A stretch of 7,745 bases of DNA, taken from JAXIHJ01 sp034189755. Lineage in GTDB: Bacteria > Planctomycetota > Phycisphaerae > SM23-33. Made by a program: the position numbers and the translations under genes. The stretch is taken from contig JAXIHJ010000126.1 of NCBI GenBank assembly GCA_034189755.1, forward strand, positions 1 to 7,745. Reading direction: 5' to 3'. The first letter of the stretch is position 1; every line of letters begins with the position of its first letter. Shown here one piece after another: positions 5,259 through 7,745 of this stretch. Under the pieces are notes generated by a model. That model was not told the DNA's origin. It worked only from the letters and a program-made list of their open reading frames with translations, and did not search any database.

Positions 5259-7667
5259 ATGAAACAGGTGTATCTTTTGGTATCGCAACATTTCGACCTG
5301 GTCTGGCGCAGGCCTATATCCCGGTATCGCCGGATACGTCGAGACGTAATCAACACCCTGTTGGATTTGTTGAAGGAGTATCCTGAGCTGAAATTCTTTT
5401 TGGTTCAGGGCCTGGAGGTTCGAGATTATCTGGAAGACTGCCCACAGAGGCTGAAGGAACTGAAGAAGTTCATCTCGCAGGGCCGGATTGAAATTGCCAC
5501 GGGCGGCCAGACCATTATCGACCTGAATTTGCCGAGCGGCGAGTCGATTGTTCGTAACTTATACTACGCCCGCAAATATTTTCAGGAAACGTTCGGATAC
5601 ACTCCTGTATCGGCTTGTCTGGCGGACACGTTCGGCGCGTGCGGGCAGGTTCCTCAGATTCTTAAGCTCAGCGGGCTTCGTTCGCTTACCGGTATCCGGT
5701 TCGTGCATATCGATGGGCGGCTGCAATATGGAAATTACGGGGCCTTCTACTGGCAGGGGCAGGACAAAAGCAGAATCCTGGCGTTTAACAACGCTATGGG
5801 TGATCTGCCCTTTGAATGTCTCGGGCCTCTCTACGGCTGGGGCGTTCTTGAAGGCTACGGCCCTGAGTATCGCAGGTTTATCGAGGGCAAGGCGCCGGAT
5901 AGGACCCGCCGGGACGTTCGGGCCGCTTGCGAGGCAATAAAAGAACTCACCGGCGGGGTTATCCCGATAAACGTATCCGGAGAGGAACACCTCCCACGCG
6001 GCGAAGTCATCGAGGCCCTTATCGAGGAAGGCAAAAAGGCCGGCCTCGCCGTTCACTTCGCCACGCCGGCTGAGTATGTTGACGCCGTCGCCTCCGACAA
6101 GAAACTGCCCGTACTGACGGAGGAGCAGAATCCGGTATTCACGGGCTGTTATGCCACACGAACCCGGCTTAAACAGCTTCACCGCCGCCTGGAGAGCCGG
6201 CTTCAGTCGGCTGAAACGCTGCAATCCATCCGCAACATTTCACAGGGGCTTGAATCGGCAGACCTGTTCCGTGAAGACTGGATGCAGTTGGCCTTGTTGC
6301 AATTCCACGATTCCCTGGGCGGCTGCCACACCGATGAGAGCTATCGTTTCCTGAGAAAGCTCGCCAATGACTTGGCCAGGAGCATCAGCGCAAAGGCGCC
6401 GCAGCTTGGCAGTGGTAACTGCAAAACGCTGTTCAACCCCCTGCCGTGGGAGAGAACGGAGCTTGTTCCACTACCGAAGGGTTCGAAAGTTGCCGGTCAA
6501 ATGTGCAACCGGCGGCGGCTGGGCCTTGTCAGGCTGCCGGCGCTGGGCTGTGGCAAGGTGGGCACGGATAAAACCGCTGCCGGCACGGTGGGGCAATACC
6601 GTCTGACCGCTACCGATTCATCCTGGCAGGTTAGGCACTTGCCGACGAAGCGAAATTTGTTCAGCCGTTCGTCTTGTGCTCCGGTGGTGCTTCTGCGGCA
6701 AGACACCGGCACGCTCTGGGCTGAGCAATACTCCGGCAAGGAGATGCGGCAGCCCGTTTCCCGCTTGGCTGCGCAAGAGACGGGGCCGCTGTTTGACCGT
6801 CTCCTGTTTGAAGGCAGGATCGACTCAGCCGGCTGGCCTGATTTTCAGTCTCTTTCGTATCAGAAGGAGATTCTGGTCCTCGCCGATCGCATTCTGTTTC
6901 GAATCACGGTTGATTTTCAAGGCAAGGGTACGGAAGTTGTCCTGTTTTTTCCGTTCCGGTCGGCCGGGCCGTGGCGGGGGCTGTACAGCACGCCGTTTGC
7001 AGAGACGCAGCGGCAGGATTACCTCGAAAAGCTGAGCCGGGATGAGACGTACTCGCGGGAAAAGACGGTCTTCGGTGCGGTCGGAAGCAGCTACGGCTCC
7101 CACGCCCACGGCAATTGGCCGGCGCTGTACTACGCGACACTGACCGACGGCAAGGTCGGTTATACGCTCGCCAACCGTGGCACCGCCGGAACACGAATCG
7201 GCCGGGACGGGATGTACGTAACCGTCCTCCGCTCGCCGACCCGCTGGGAGGTGCCGTGTTTTCCCGTCAAGCCGTCCGCGTCGAGCTGGGATAACGGACC
7301 CTGCACGTTCGAGTTCTGTCTTTTTACGCATCCCTCGAAAAAAATACCCCGGCGCGAAGCGGTGGCCTTCAGTTTCCCGCCGCTGCCGGTTCCGGAAGCG
7401 TTATCCGGGAACCTGCCCAGTCCGCTGCTGGAAATCGCGCCGCGGAACATCCTGTTTTCCTGTCTGAAGCCATGTCCAAGCGCCCGGCAGGTTATTTTGA
7501 GGCTGTATGAATCGTCAGGTGTCGCCGCGACCGCCCGGGTACGGTTGAGTTTTCCGGCGAAGCGCATCAGACGGGTTGACCTGAATGAAGAGAATCCCGA
7601 ACGCGTGAATCTCGAAAAAGTGAAATTCAGGCCGTTTGAGATTGTGAGCCTTCAGATAGAGTATTGA
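5259..7667 (+). CDS. Glycoside hydrolase family 38 (alpha-mannosidase-like)
   Basis: An 802-residue protein. GH38 enzymes are metal-dependent retaining alpha-mannosidases. The zinc ligands and nucleophile expected from Golgi mannosidase II can be placed: H11 and D13 in QHFDLVW, the nucleophile D123 in LADTFGACGQVPQIL, and H350 in QFHDSLGGCHTDES. The central helical-domain signature TGCYATRTRLKQLHRRLE spans 295-312. The rest (about 385-802, beginning LFNPLPWER) is the beta-sandwich C-terminal half, with the usual hydrophobic C-terminal end. There is no signal peptide or membrane helix, so it should act in the cytoplasm on imported or internal mannosides. The ATG at 5259 is preceded by AAGG (5247-5250) at 8 nt. 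The frame stays open upstream to 5076, but that stretch spans the predicted promoters and resembles no GH38 N-terminus. Exact linkage specificity is unknown. It is divergent from the carbamoyltransferase operon, which hints at shared glycan metabolism. Confidence 0.88.
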   Translation: MKQVYLLVSQHFDLVWRRPISRYRRIRRDVINTLLDLLKEYPELKFFLVQGLEVRDYLEDCPQRLKELKKFISQGRIEIATGGQTIIDLNLPSGESIVRNLYYARKYFQETFGYTPVSACLADTFGACGQVPQILKLSGLRSLTGIRFVHIDGRLQYGNYGAFYWQGQDKSRILAFNNAMGDLPFECLGPLYGWGVLEGYGPEYRRFIEGKAPDRTRRDVRAACEAIKELTGGVIPINVSGEEHLPRGEVIEALIEEGKKAGLAVHFATPAEYVDAVASDKKLPVLTEEQNPVFTGCYATRTRLKQLHRRLESRLQSAETLQSIRNISQGLESADLFREDWMQLALLQFHDSLGGCHTDESYRFLRKLANDLARSISAKAPQLGSGNCKTLFNPLPWERTELVPLPKGSKVAGQMCNRRRLGLVRLPALGCGKVGTDKTAAGTVGQYRLTATDSSWQVRHLPTKRNLFSRSSCAPVVLLRQDTGTLWAEQYSGKEMRQPVSRLAAQETGPLFDRLLFEGRIDSAGWPDFQSLSYQKEILVLADRILFRITVDFQGKGTEVVLFFPFRSAGPWRGLYSTPFAETQRQDYLEKLSRDETYSREKTVFGAVGSSYGSHAHGNWPALYYATLTDGKVGYTLANRGTAGTRIGRDGMYVTVLRSPTRWEVPCFPVKPSASSWDNGPCTFEFCLFTHPSKKIPRREAVAFSFPPLPVPEALSGNLPSPLLEIAPRNILFSCLKPCPSARQVILRLYESSGVAATARVRLSFPAKRIRRVDLNEENPERVNLEKVKFRPFEIVSLQIEY

Positions 7668-7669
7668 TT

Positions 7670-7732
7670 GGCCGCCTCTGGACCTACCGCCGGTCAGCGA
7701 CAGGGTTTGCCCTGGCTGGCGCCGCTGCGGCC
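7670..7732. repeat. Long imperfect hairpin after the GH38 gene
   Basis: Nested arms pair across 63 bp: GGCCGC (7670-7675) with GCGGCC (7727-7732), CGG (7691-7693) with CCG (7722-7724), CAGC (7695-7698) with GCTG (7715-7718), and CAGGG (7701-7705) with CCCTG (7710-7714) around a TTTG loop. It starts 3 nt after the GH38 stop. No T-run follows inside the window, so it may be a Rho-independent-like stop without U-tail, an mRNA-end stabiliser, or an extragenic palindromic repeat. Confidence 0.45.
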
Positions 7733-7745
7733 TCCACCCTGCATG

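Overview
The window is about 7.7 kb of GC-rich bacterial DNA holding six protein genes and little else. Codon bias, frequent lack of strong Shine-Dalgarno sites, and the combination of an SxtI/NodU-type carbamoyltransferase, SxtJ, DUF5989, an SGNH hydrolase and a GH38 enzyme suggest a planctomycete (perhaps Phycisphaerae/Sedimentisphaerales-like) or a related environmental lineage. That assignment is inference; the window contains no rRNA or marker gene.

Layout. Bases 1-146 are non-coding and rich in small structures: a REP-like hairpin, three copies of a 9-nt unit, an A-rich tract and a 14-bp perfect palindrome. A plus-strand pair follows: a pentapeptide-repeat protein fused to a two-helix potassium-channel pore (192-1349), then, 9 nt later, a membrane-anchored SGNH/GDSL hydrolase (1359-2465). 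Converging on it with no gap is a minus-strand operon read from right to left: O-carbamoyltransferase (5026-3182), SxtJ-type membrane protein (3179-2733) and a single-helix DUF5989 protein (2681-2466). A 232-bp divergent intergenic region (5027-5258) carries good sigma70-like promoter candidates facing both ways. On its right is a cytoplasmic GH38 alpha-mannosidase-like enzyme (5259-7667), followed by a long imperfect hairpin (7670-7732) up to the window edge.

How the genes may work together. The carbamoyltransferase, SxtJ and DUF5989 genes form a triad related to sxtI/sxtJ/sxtK of saxitoxin clusters, but no other toxin-biosynthesis gene is visible here. Its two small partners are membrane proteins, so a reasonable inference is carbamoylation of a membrane-linked or exported glycan or lipid. 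The SGNH protein, also membrane-anchored, may edit or esterify the same substrate. The GH38 enzyme, fired from the same divergent promoter region, would fit glycan turnover. The pentapeptide-channel gene is probably a neighbour rather than a pathway member. The most interesting element is the carbamoyltransferase/SxtJ/DUF5989 module with its SGNH neighbour, whose substrate I do not know.
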